Assembly (NCBI GenBank): GCA_028284585.1
Contig: JANQRK010000119.1
Coordinates: 1 to 64,000 of the forward strand
DNA from: Chromatiales bacterium
GTDB taxonomy: Bacteria > Pseudomonadota > Gammaproteobacteria > Chromatiales > Chromatiaceae
Length of the DNA: 64,000 bases
Direction: 5' to 3'
The translations under genes were made by a program, and so were the position numbers. The notes beneath the pieces were generated by a model that did not search any database, was not told the DNA's origin, and saw nothing but the letters and a program-made list of their open reading frames with translations. Shown piece by piece: positions 55,005-62,798 of the stretch (the first letter of the stretch is position 1; each line of letters opens with the position of its first letter).

Positions 55005-57392
55005 ATGAAGAAGATGTCGCCCGGCGAACTCAAGGAGAAACTCGGCGAGTACCATGCCCCCGAGGGCTTGTATCAGATCACCAAGGACATGCCTTTCCTC
55101 GGGCGCGTGAGTTGCAACATCGAGGAGATCGTGGCCGGTTCCTGGCAAGAGGTGGTGATCGATTACGAAGTCGGGGCGTCCGGCATGGCCGATGGCTCCT
55201 GGTTCAAGGCGACCTTCCGCTTCTACTCCGACTGGGCCTTGTTCCAGACCGTCAACCCGCAGGGTGCTGACTATGTCTCGGCCGAGTACCATGCGGCGCC
55301 GACAGTGCCCGGTCAGAGTCCTGCCACCGTGCAGAAACTCAGTGTCCGCTTCGACCAAAAGGGTCACGAGCGACCGTTCCAAAAGGCCGTGATCGTCGAC
55401 ACCTTCGATGGCTATGTAAAGGCTGGTGACCACATCATTATTCGTCTCGGTGATCGTCGCTTCGGTGGTCCAGGTACCCGGGTCCAGACCTTTGTCGAGG
55501 AAAACTTCAAGATCCGCTGCTTTGTCGACCCCTTGGGCACCTCACGCTTTTCAGCAGTTGCGCCCGACCTGGTCTTTCAAGTGGTGCCCGGCGTCCCGGC
55601 CCAGCTGCAGTGGGCCGGTTCGCGCATCGTCAAGCAGGGCGGGGCCCTGCCGCTGCGCGTGCGTGCCGAGGACGATTGGGGAAACACCTGTTGGAATCGC
55701 CCCGAACGGGTCCACATCCTGGCGACGCGCGATGGCGCTGCCGTCTATGATCGCGAAATCACCCTAGCCGATCAGGGTTGGGCCGTGGCACTGCTCAATG
55801 ACCTGCCGGTCGACCGCCCGGGCGAGTTGGCCATCACCGCGACCTTGTCCGAGCACCCAGTGGTCAAGCCGCAGACATTTTACGTGACCGTCGACGCCGA
55901 TCTCGGCTTTCCGCGCATCTTCTACAGTGACCTGCATGTCCATTCCGACGACACAATCGGGACCAACTCGACCCGTTACAATCTGACCTATGGGCGAGAT
56001 GTTACTGGGCTCGATGTGCTGGCCTTCGCACACAACGATTTCAATATCACCACCGAGCGTTGGCAGAGCACCGTCAGACTAATCCGCGAGATCACCAAGG
56101 ATGGCGAGTTCATCGCCTATCCAGGCACCGAGTGGTGCGGTAGCTCTTGTGCCGGCGGCGACCACAATGTGGTCTTTTTGCACGACGACGAGCCCGAGTT
56201 CCCGTACCTGAAGTCCGGCGAGCATGTGCGCTCGGTCGATTGGAACGAAGACTCGGCGACTGACGAGGCCGTGCCGGGTGCCTGGCCCCTGGAAGAACTT
56301 TGGGTTGCCTATGCCGCAGATCCCGAGGGCCACCTGCTGATCCCACATGTTGGCGGCCGACGTTGCATCCTCGACTGGCACCACCCGGAACTGGAACGCC
56401 TGATCGAAATCGGCTCGGCCTGGGGGCACTTCGGTTGGTTGTACCAAGAGGCGATGCAGCGCGGCTACAAGATCGGCGCCACGATGGCAGGCGACGAGCA
56501 CCGCGGTCGCTGCGGTGGTGGTGTTCCCGGTACCGCGGTGTTCGGCACCAAAGGCGGAATTGCCGGGGTAGTCGCAGATGGTTTGACGCGTAAGGACATC
56601 GCCAGCGCGCTGCGTGCCCGTCACACCTTTGCGTCGACCGGCGAGCGCACCTTTGGCATATTGCGCTGTGGCAAGCACATCATGGGCGACGAGTTCAAGC
56701 AACGCGGAGTGGCATCGCTCGACTATCGTTTTCTGGGCGACGTCGGCTGGGACGAGGTCGTTGCTTATGACCACGAAGGCGAGATCTGGCGCCGCGACCT
56801 GCAGCAAGAGCTAGGCTATTCGGACCGCCGGGTGCGCTTCCGCTGGGGCGGTGCACGCATCAAGGACCGCTATCGCTGGGCGGCATGGAAGGGCATGGTG
56901 ACCATCACCGATGCCGTGATCAACGATTTCACCGGGATTGGCTTCGAGCACAAGGAAGAGACCTGTTGGCGTGAGTCCGCCACCACCGTCGGTTTCAAAA
57001 GCGATACTTATGGCGACGTCGACGCGATCGAATTCGACCTCTCGCACCTCGAGTCGGCGGTCATCCGCATCCAGGGCACGATCGATGGCTATGTGAAGGT
57101 CGGTGATCCGACCAAGGGCAATCCCTTCGTCCATTGCCCGACCTTCAGTTGGGAGATCACCGGGCGCGAGTTACTCGAGGCAGCGCGTTTGCGCAAGGAC
57201 CTGCCGGGGGTCGACATGTTTCTCGGTTTCGAACGAATGAGCGACCAAACGCCGCCGCGCGAGGTCGCCGGAACGCTCGAGGTCGCGGCGGAGAACGGGC
57301 CGCACGGCCATCGCCCGGTCTTCCTGATGGCGCGCCAGGTCGACGACGCCAAGGTCTGGACCTCGGCATTGTTCATCAACTTCCAGGGGTAG
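55005..57392 (+). CDS. DUF3604 domain protein (predicted PHP-like metal hydrolase)
   Basis: About 795 residues without a signal peptide. The defining motif IFYSDLHVHSDDTIG lies near residue 308, with AFAHNDFNIT, YPGTEWCGSS and LIPHVGGRRC following; these place several His and Asp residues as in PHP-type metal phosphoesterases. The C-terminal half has the other DUF3604 segments (MAGDEHRGRCGGGVPG; RHTFASTGER). The N-terminal 300 residues look like beta-sandwich domains. Function is unknown; the location next to TctABC suggests handling of a transported carboxylate or ester. Confidence 0.85.
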   Translation: MKKMSPGELKEKLGEYHAPEGLYQITKDMPFLGRVSCNIEEIVAGSWQEVVIDYEVGASGMADGSWFKATFRFYSDWALFQTVNPQGADYVSAEYHAAPTVPGQSPATVQKLSVRFDQKGHERPFQKAVIVDTFDGYVKAGDHIIIRLGDRRFGGPGTRVQTFVEENFKIRCFVDPLGTSRFSAVAPDLVFQVVPGVPAQLQWAGSRIVKQGGALPLRVRAEDDWGNTCWNRPERVHILATRDGAAVYDREITLADQGWAVALLNDLPVDRPGELAITATLSEHPVVKPQTFYVTVDADLGFPRIFYSDLHVHSDDTIGTNSTRYNLTYGRDVTGLDVLAFAHNDFNITTERWQSTVRLIREITKDGEFIAYPGTEWCGSSCAGGDHNVVFLHDDEPEFPYLKSGEHVRSVDWNEDSATDEAVPGAWPLEELWVAYAADPEGHLLIPHVGGRRCILDWHHPELERLIEIGSAWGHFGWLYQEAMQRGYKIGATMAGDEHRGRCGGGVPGTAVFGTKGGIAGVVADGLTRKDIASALRARHTFASTGERTFGILRCGKHIMGDEFKQRGVASLDYRFLGDVGWDEVVAYDHEGEIWRRDLQQELGYSDRRVRFRWGGARIKDRYRWAAWKGMVTITDAVINDFTGIGFEHKEETCWRESATTVGFKSDTYGDVDAIEFDLSHLESAVIRIQGTIDGYVKVGDPTKGNPFVHCPTFSWEITGRELLEAARLRKDLPGVDMFLGFERMSDQTPPREVAGTLEVAAENGPHGHRPVFLMARQVDDAKVWTSALFINFQG

Positions 57393-57416
57393 GGAGGACG
57401 CACTGCAGGCGCATTC

Positions 57417-57441
57417 AAGCGGCCTTTTAGGCCGCTTTTTT
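57417..57441 (+). terminator. Intrinsic terminator after the DUF3604 gene
   Basis: Stem AAGCGGCC/GGCCGCTT (57417-57424 and 57430-57437) with loop TTTTA, followed by a T-run to 57441. It starts 25 bases after the stop of the DUF3604 gene. Its mirror (A-run on the other side) could also serve the convergent gene starting at 58333. Confidence 0.88.
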
Positions 57442-57475
57442 GTATAGATTTCTGAGAGCCGCATGTCGTGTGCGT

Positions 57476-58333
57476 TCAGGCGTCCATCCCGTGGTGTCGA
57501 TAGACTTCCGCTACGGCGTCACTCGCCATGAACTCGATGAAAGCGTTGCCCCACCGCCCGCCATCACCCACCGCCGCGATCTGGCTGCCGGATTGTGCGG
57601 ACTCGACCGGTGCCAGAACCTGGATCTCGAACAGCTCCGGGAAAATCCGTGTATAGCGTAACCCGAGGTGATGATAGACCACCGCACAGTCGGCTTCGCC
57701 AGCGGCAACCGCGGCTGGGGCCTCGCGATGGTGAATGCGTTCGCCATAGACGATGCGTCGATCGTCACCTTCGCGTACCCCGCTGAGGTCGACGCCTGCC
57801 TGTTCGGCCAGGTGATCCAGGGTTGCACGGTAGCCGGCGTAGCTGGCCTTCTCGGTCTTCGGATTGGACAGGAACAGGCGTACGTCCTCGCGGGCCAGAT
57901 CGACGACACCATGGATGCCCTTGGGGTTGCCGGCCGGAATCAACAAGACATTACCTCGACTCGTGAACAGCCTGCGGTCAGGACCGAGCCGACCCTCATC
58001 CTGCAAGGGCCGAAGTATGAAGTCCGGGCTGATAAAGACGTCCGGCCTATTCGACAACAACAGATTACCGAGGCGTAGACCACCGCTGCGCAGGGCCGCG
58101 GCCAGTGGGCCAGGCGGGGTGGTCGTGTAAAAGACCCGTTGTACGCCCGTCTGCTCGCGAAAGGCACAAATTGCGTCGAGCAAGGCCATGTGGTGATTGC
58201 CGTCGGAGAATACGGTCAGTTCAGCCGCACGCGGGTCGCCGTGAAAATCCAGTGCCAGGTTGGTGCCAACATGCCGCCAGGATGTCGCATCCGGGGCCTC
58301 GTTGGTGCAAAACTCATTGGTCCATTGCAACAT
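57476..58333 (-). CDS. Periplasmic-binding-fold protein without signal peptide (ModA-like)
   Basis: This 285-residue protein has the two-lobed binding-protein layout: LTVFSDGNHHMALLDAI, PDVFISPDFILRPLQ, a VLLIPAGNPKGIHGVVDLAREDVRLFLSNP core and the later GEADCAVVYHHLGLRYT. This resembles ModA-like molybdate/tungstate binding proteins. It lacks any signal peptide, so it is probably cytoplasmic, perhaps a ligand sensor. It is not part of a transporter operon here; ligand unknown. Confidence 0.65.
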   Translation of the reverse strand: MLQWTNEFCTNEAPDATSWRHVGTNLALDFHGDPRAAELTVFSDGNHHMALLDAICAFREQTGVQRVFYTTTPPGPLAAALRSGGLRLGNLLLSNRPDVFISPDFILRPLQDEGRLGPDRRLFTSRGNVLLIPAGNPKGIHGVVDLAREDVRLFLSNPKTEKASYAGYRATLDHLAEQAGVDLSGVREGDDRRIVYGERIHHREAPAAVAAGEADCAVVYHHLGLRYTRIFPELFEIQVLAPVESAQSGSQIAAVGDGGRWGNAFIEFMASDAVAEVYRHHGMDA

Positions 58334-59055
58334 CGTACATCCTCTATTCGGTTGGCTAGTTTTGCAAGTTGGCTATTGGTAAGCGTAGCGGCCTATGTGC
58401 CACTTTGCAGCTCACATCATAGTGCTTGTCGAGCTGCTGCCGACCTAGCTTGCACGTTGCCACCAGCAGATCGTGAACGGGCGCGAACCAGTGGTCAGAG
58501 ATGCGACGAAAGCCCCATTCTGGGCGTATGCTTGCAGGGAAGGTTTGTTCCCCATTCCCTATCGACCCAGGGCCTCACTTGTCCAGTCGCGCTTGTACTT
58601 GCCCTTCACTCAAGCCCTAGCTATGGTCTTGGCTTTCGCTCCAGGGAGACGTCCAAATGAATCTGGACGGCGCGATCATCCTAGATTCTGGTGCGAATGC
58701 AGGCTGGCGCGTTCCCAGGGGCTGGCGGCAGTCGGTCGATGCCTCTGGCTTTGCCTAAGACATACTTTGCCGCGGTCTCCTTTTCCGGAATGTCGGGAGT
58801 ACGACAATTTGCGGATATTGCTTAGACGCCTGTCTCCTTAGTGGCGTCACCAAAGAAAACAGGTTTTTCAGGTCGCGGACTTCGTGGCTTGCGGCAACGG
58901 CGGCTTAGATCGCTGCAATCCGAGGCTTGCCTTCATATTCGCGCTGGCTCTTGGGCTGATTCAGTCAAGCGTTGAAGCCACTTTTGTGGCTCTGTATCCC
59001 CGCTCAGTGACTTGCTTCACCGTGTTGATCTAAGGTTTACGCTCATATGCACAAG
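58334..59055. other. Intergenic region, no supported gene
   Basis: About 720 bases upstream of the binding-fold gene (minus) and downstream of the GGDEF-EAL gene. Overlapping short frames, the longest on the plus strand at 58473-58841, show no known domain or good start. The end of the stretch runs into repeat copy C. A promoter for the binding-fold gene should lie just above 58333. Confidence 0.35.
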
Positions 59056-59152
59056 TGGCACAGGGATGTGCTGCCATTTTCGATCACGACAAGAGATTGA
59101 AAATGAAGGAAAGGCGAAAATCACGTTTTGGCCTCTCGGGGTCCCTGTTAGT
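59056..59152 (+). repeat. Dispersed modular repeat, copy C (3' hairpin module missing)
   Basis: Bases 59056-59134 match copy A at about 11320-11398 with roughly 7 differences in 79. The AAAAATGCC/GGCATTTTT hairpin module present in copies A and B is absent, but the following GGTCCCTGT-like end is there. It overlaps the last codons of the GGDEF-EAL gene: the stop TAA (59148-59150, minus strand) lies at the repeat edge. Confidence 0.72.
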
Positions 59153-61616
59153 CTAACGCTGTCAGGTGTCTAGGTCGCTGGGGGCTCGACAATTGCGCGC
59201 CCAACTGGGGGTCTTCGGCGGTTTCGCGGGCGGCGGCCTCGGCGAGTGGCACTGGCTTGCTTATTCCGTAGCCCTGAGCGTAGTCGACGCCGATTTCGCT
59301 CACAATCGCGAGCACGGTGTCGTCTTCGACAAACTCGGCGATGGTTTTCTTGCCCATCACGTGCCCGATATCGTTGATCGATCGCACTAGCGCCAGGGAA
59401 GTATTGTCACTGGCGATATCGCGGACAAAACTTCCTTCGATCTTGAGAAAATCTACGGGTAAGTTCTTCAGGTATCCGAACGAGGACATACCGCTGCCAA
59501 AATCATCCAGGGCGAACAAGCATTTTTTCTCTTTCAGCGCCGACATCAGTTTCAGCGCCTGATTGAAATTCGATATGGCGGAAGTTTCTGTGATCTCAAA
59601 ACAGAGTTTTTCCGGTGGGACACCCGAAGTTTCAATCAGATCCTTGATGAAAAGCGGGAATTCCGGGTCGGATAAGGTTGCAGCTGATAGATTGATAGAA
59701 CAGAACGATAGTTCGTCTATGTGACATTGCTGAGTTGACAGCCAGTGAACAACATTGCGGACTACCCAGCGGTCGATAGCCGGTATAACGCCGTATCTTT
59801 CGGCCGCCGGCACGAATGCGCCGGCCGGTACCAGTGCACCTGTTTCGTCCACCATGCGGATCAAGATCTCATAGCTATATTCGGGCTGCGTACTGGGGCC
59901 CAATTTCTTAATCGTCTGGGCGTACAGCTTAAAGCGGTCTTGCTCAAGCGCCGCGTGCAATCGGGATACCCACTGCATTTCGCCGCGCCGTCGTTCCAAG
60001 GTATCGTCGTTAGGCTCGTAGACGTGGATGCGATTGCGGCCTGCCTCTTTTGCGGCGTAGCAAGCCTCGTCAGCCGCTTGCAGCAGTGCATCCGTGTTTG
60101 CAAAAGCATCGCTAATAAATACGACGCCGATACTGACGCCTATGGCGAAAGTTTTCTGCTGCCAAACAAAACGGAATTCCCGTGTGCTTTTCCTAAGCTT
60201 CTGCGTCGCCTTGATCGCGCCGTCAGACTCGCAGTTGCGCAATATCACCCCGAACTCGTCGCCACCCAGTCGCCCAAAGGTGTCTTCTTCTCGTAACTGA
60301 CCATGTAGCATAGAAGCGAGTTGCTTTAGCAGGCTGTCGCCTGCCGCATGCCCGCAGGTGTCATTAACCACCTTGAACTGGTCCAGGTCGCAGTAAAGCA
60401 GCGTGTACCGGCTCCTGTTTCGGGTGGCGTCTTCCAAGGCTCGATCGAGCAGACGTTCGAACTCGGCACGGTTGACCAGGCCAGTAAGGGCATCATGGGC
60501 GGCCTGATGTTTTATCTTCTTGGTTAGGTTTCGGGAACGCGTGACGTTTCGGAATACCATCACGGCACCCAGCACTTCTCCACTCGGTCCACGTATCGGG
60601 GCACCGGACTCTTCAACTGAGTACTCGCGACCGTCGTGTGCGACCAGCAGATTGTTGCTGCCCAGTTTAGATACTTTCTCTTTTGCCAGTGCGGAACTGA
60701 CTAGGTTGACAACAGGTTCTCCGGTATCCTCCTGAACTAATCTGACCACGCTGTTGAATAGATGACCTCGTGCCTCCTGCACTGACCAGCCGGTCAGCTC
60801 TTCCGCCACAGGATTTAGGTATTCCACTGTTTGCGTCGCATCTGTGGTGATCACTGCGTCGCCGATCGAATGAAGAGTAATTTCGGCTCGTTCCTTGGCT
60901 TCGAACAAGGCTAGCTTGGTCGACTCCAAGGCTTCGGTGTGGCGCTTGTTGTCTAGCATGGAACTACATAGCGCGTTAACCGACTCGGATAAGGCATGAA
61001 TCTCGCGAGACCCACTGACCTCGAGCTTGGTAGTCAGATTGCCCGCGGACAGCGCTTTTAGGCGTAGGTGGATCTTAGACAACGGTCGTACGGCAACTTT
61101 GAATATAGCAAGGGTGATAATTGTCGTCAGTAGAAGCAGTATCAGGGTCGTCCAAATCCGCAACCAGAGTACGTGCTCATCAACCCTCTTGTGAATACGA
61201 TCAGTGCTCCAGTCAACGACGATCCTTCCGTAGAGGTCACCATCGAAGCACACGTCCGAGGTATAGGTTACGATTTCGTCAGGCTTTGCAGTATTGTCTC
61301 GGCTCCATGACGTCAAAGGTGTACCGCGCTCATTCTCGAAGCGCATGGATTGGATATCTGCTTCTTCATTGACGGTTGCCTTGACGATGCTCAGTAGCAG
61401 CGGTGTATCCTCGCTAATCACCGCTTCGAGGGCCGATGCAGAAATGAGCGACACCATCCGCTGACTGTGTTTCTGCATTTCGTGCAAATAGGCTTTTTTC
61501 CCAATATGCCGAGTAACCTCTCCTGCCAGGAATGCAACGAGCACAACTGCTGCCACCATGATGAACAGAAGCTGGGCCATCAAAGGCATCCTGTTACTTG
61601 AGGCGTTCTTCAGCAT
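59148..61616 (-). CDS. PAS-GGDEF-EAL membrane protein (c-di-GMP metabolism)
   Basis: This 822-residue protein has a membrane segment (LLFIMVAAVVLVAFLAGEV), a periplasmic part, a second segment near 155-175 followed by a HAMP-like stretch, and a PAS domain (TDATQTVEYLNPVAEELTGW). The GGDEF domain has FGRLGGDEFG near 450, with the inhibitory site REED five residues upstream. The EAL domain has EILIRM in place of EALLR and NLPVDFLKIEGSFV. Both catalytic halves look intact, so synthesis or breakdown may dominate. It follows a PhnD-like binding protein gene on the same strand by 66 bases, suggesting a ligand-sensing pair. Confidence 0.9.
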   Translation of the reverse strand: MLKNASSNRMPLMAQLLFIMVAAVVLVAFLAGEVTRHIGKKAYLHEMQKHSQRMVSLISASALEAVISEDTPLLLSIVKATVNEEADIQSMRFENERGTPLTSWSRDNTAKPDEIVTYTSDVCFDGDLYGRIVVDWSTDRIHKRVDEHVLWLRIWTTLILLLLTTIITLAIFKVAVRPLSKIHLRLKALSAGNLTTKLEVSGSREIHALSESVNALCSSMLDNKRHTEALESTKLALFEAKERAEITLHSIGDAVITTDATQTVEYLNPVAEELTGWSVQEARGHLFNSVVRLVQEDTGEPVVNLVSSALAKEKVSKLGSNNLLVAHDGREYSVEESGAPIRGPSGEVLGAVMVFRNVTRSRNLTKKIKHQAAHDALTGLVNRAEFERLLDRALEDATRNRSRYTLLYCDLDQFKVVNDTCGHAAGDSLLKQLASMLHGQLREEDTFGRLGGDEFGVILRNCESDGAIKATQKLRKSTREFRFVWQQKTFAIGVSIGVVFISDAFANTDALLQAADEACYAAKEAGRNRIHVYEPNDDTLERRRGEMQWVSRLHAALEQDRFKLYAQTIKKLGPSTQPEYSYEILIRMVDETGALVPAGAFVPAAERYGVIPAIDRWVVRNVVHWLSTQQCHIDELSFCSINLSAATLSDPEFPLFIKDLIETSGVPPEKLCFEITETSAISNFNQALKLMSALKEKKCLFALDDFGSGMSSFGYLKNLPVDFLKIEGSFVRDIASDNTSLALVRSINDIGHVMGKKTIAEFVEDDTVLAIVSEIGVDYAQGYGISKPVPLAEAAARETAEDPQLGAQLSSPQRPRHLTALD

Positions 61617-61682
61617 CGAGTCGTTTTCGAACTACAACCTACTAGACCGGGAGATAAGCCCGTTTTCCTGATGCGCAACACA

Positions 61683-62519
61683 CTATTTGAAAAACTCGGG
61701 ATTGTTGCGCACTGCCGCGATGATCGGCAGGTAGTCTTCGTGCGAGCCGACTACAAAGCCGTCCTTGCCTAGAGCCTTAAGGCCTTCTGGGTTCTTGTAT
61801 TCCAGCAGCGCGCGGCGTAGTGTAGAAAAGATTCGCTCACTCAGTCCGGATCTGGCAACCCAGGGTTTGGTGACGTTCTCGAAAGTGGCGATGGGGCGAA
61901 GTGCCACGCCCTTTTTTAGCAGCTTTTTGTAGGTGCTCTCTTTCAGTGCGCCGGCGTCAAATTTCCCCACGGCTATCGCGTAACCGACACGGTCGTGGCG
62001 GCCCAGATACTCGAAGTAACCGAGGTCCGCGGCCTTAATGCCGTGCTGCAGGAGGTACTGTTGGGACAGGTATCGGCCGATCGTGGATTGCTCGTTGCCG
62101 AAGGCGAATCGCTTGCCCTTGAGTTCGCTGACCGACTGAATCTGGCTCGAGGCCGATGCACAAATCACACCGTTGAAGCGTTTGGAACCCTTATTACTTT
62201 CTGTCGCCATCAACCGGACAGCAGGATCTAATGTAGTGACACTGACGTAGGACGCTGGGCCAAGGCGGGCAAAATCGACCTTTCCGCTGGCTATGGCTTG
62301 GATGCCCTTTTCGTAGCTGCTGGAGACCTGAATTTTGATCGATACTGGTTCGCCTAGTTCCCTGGTCATTGTTTGTTGCAGGTCTCTCAATATCGGTTTG
62401 AACTTTTTCAGCATCGTCGTCGGTTTATCCGATGCGTACACGCCAAAGTTCAAACGGATCTCAGCCAGCGCAGGGAATGAAGTCAAAGACAGTACTAAGA
62501 AGAATATGGAAACCCGCAT
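61683..62519 (-). CDS. PhnD-like periplasmic binding protein, probable partner of the GGDEF-EAL protein
   Basis: This 278-residue protein has a signal peptide (VSIFFLVLSLTSFPALA). The mature part has LNFGVYASDKPTTMLKKFKPIL, FARLGPASYV, LKGKRFAFGNEQSTIGRY and GKFDAGALKESTY, as in PhnD-type phosphate/phosphonate binding proteins. No transporter genes are near; the next gene on the strand encodes the PAS-GGDEF-EAL sensor. It therefore probably presents a ligand to that sensor rather than feeding a permease. Confidence 0.85.
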   Translation of the reverse strand: MRVSIFFLVLSLTSFPALAEIRLNFGVYASDKPTTMLKKFKPILRDLQQTMTRELGEPVSIKIQVSSSYEKGIQAIASGKVDFARLGPASYVSVTTLDPAVRLMATESNKGSKRFNGVICASASSQIQSVSELKGKRFAFGNEQSTIGRYLSQQYLLQHGIKAADLGYFEYLGRHDRVGYAIAVGKFDAGALKESTYKKLLKKGVALRPIATFENVTKPWVARSGLSERIFSTLRRALLEYKNPEGLKALGKDGFVVGSHEDYLPIIAAVRNNPEFFK

Positions 62520-62798
62520 ACTTGAGTCCTATGTGGATTTGGCAACATGCACAAGAGGGATTTTTATTCCTCTTCTATTGTGGCATCGGGGTGCAAAGGG
62601 CACACAAGGCTATCGTGCAGCGGGATTGAAACTTGAATGAAAACTCCCGATGTAATAGAGGGTTAGCTCACCCGTTGCGGCACCAGTGCTGTACTGTCGC
62701 CGTGGGTTGCGTGGCTGGCGTTGTTCGATTGCTGAAACCGTTGGATTGGGCCTAGGTTCCCGACTCGAGCCGTGGGTCCACCGATGCGTCGATTCGGC

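Noticed and set aside
58473-58841. 122-residue plus-strand open frame in a long intergenic stretch
   Set aside because: No ribosome site, no domain, arginine- and proline-rich composition as in random high-GC frames.
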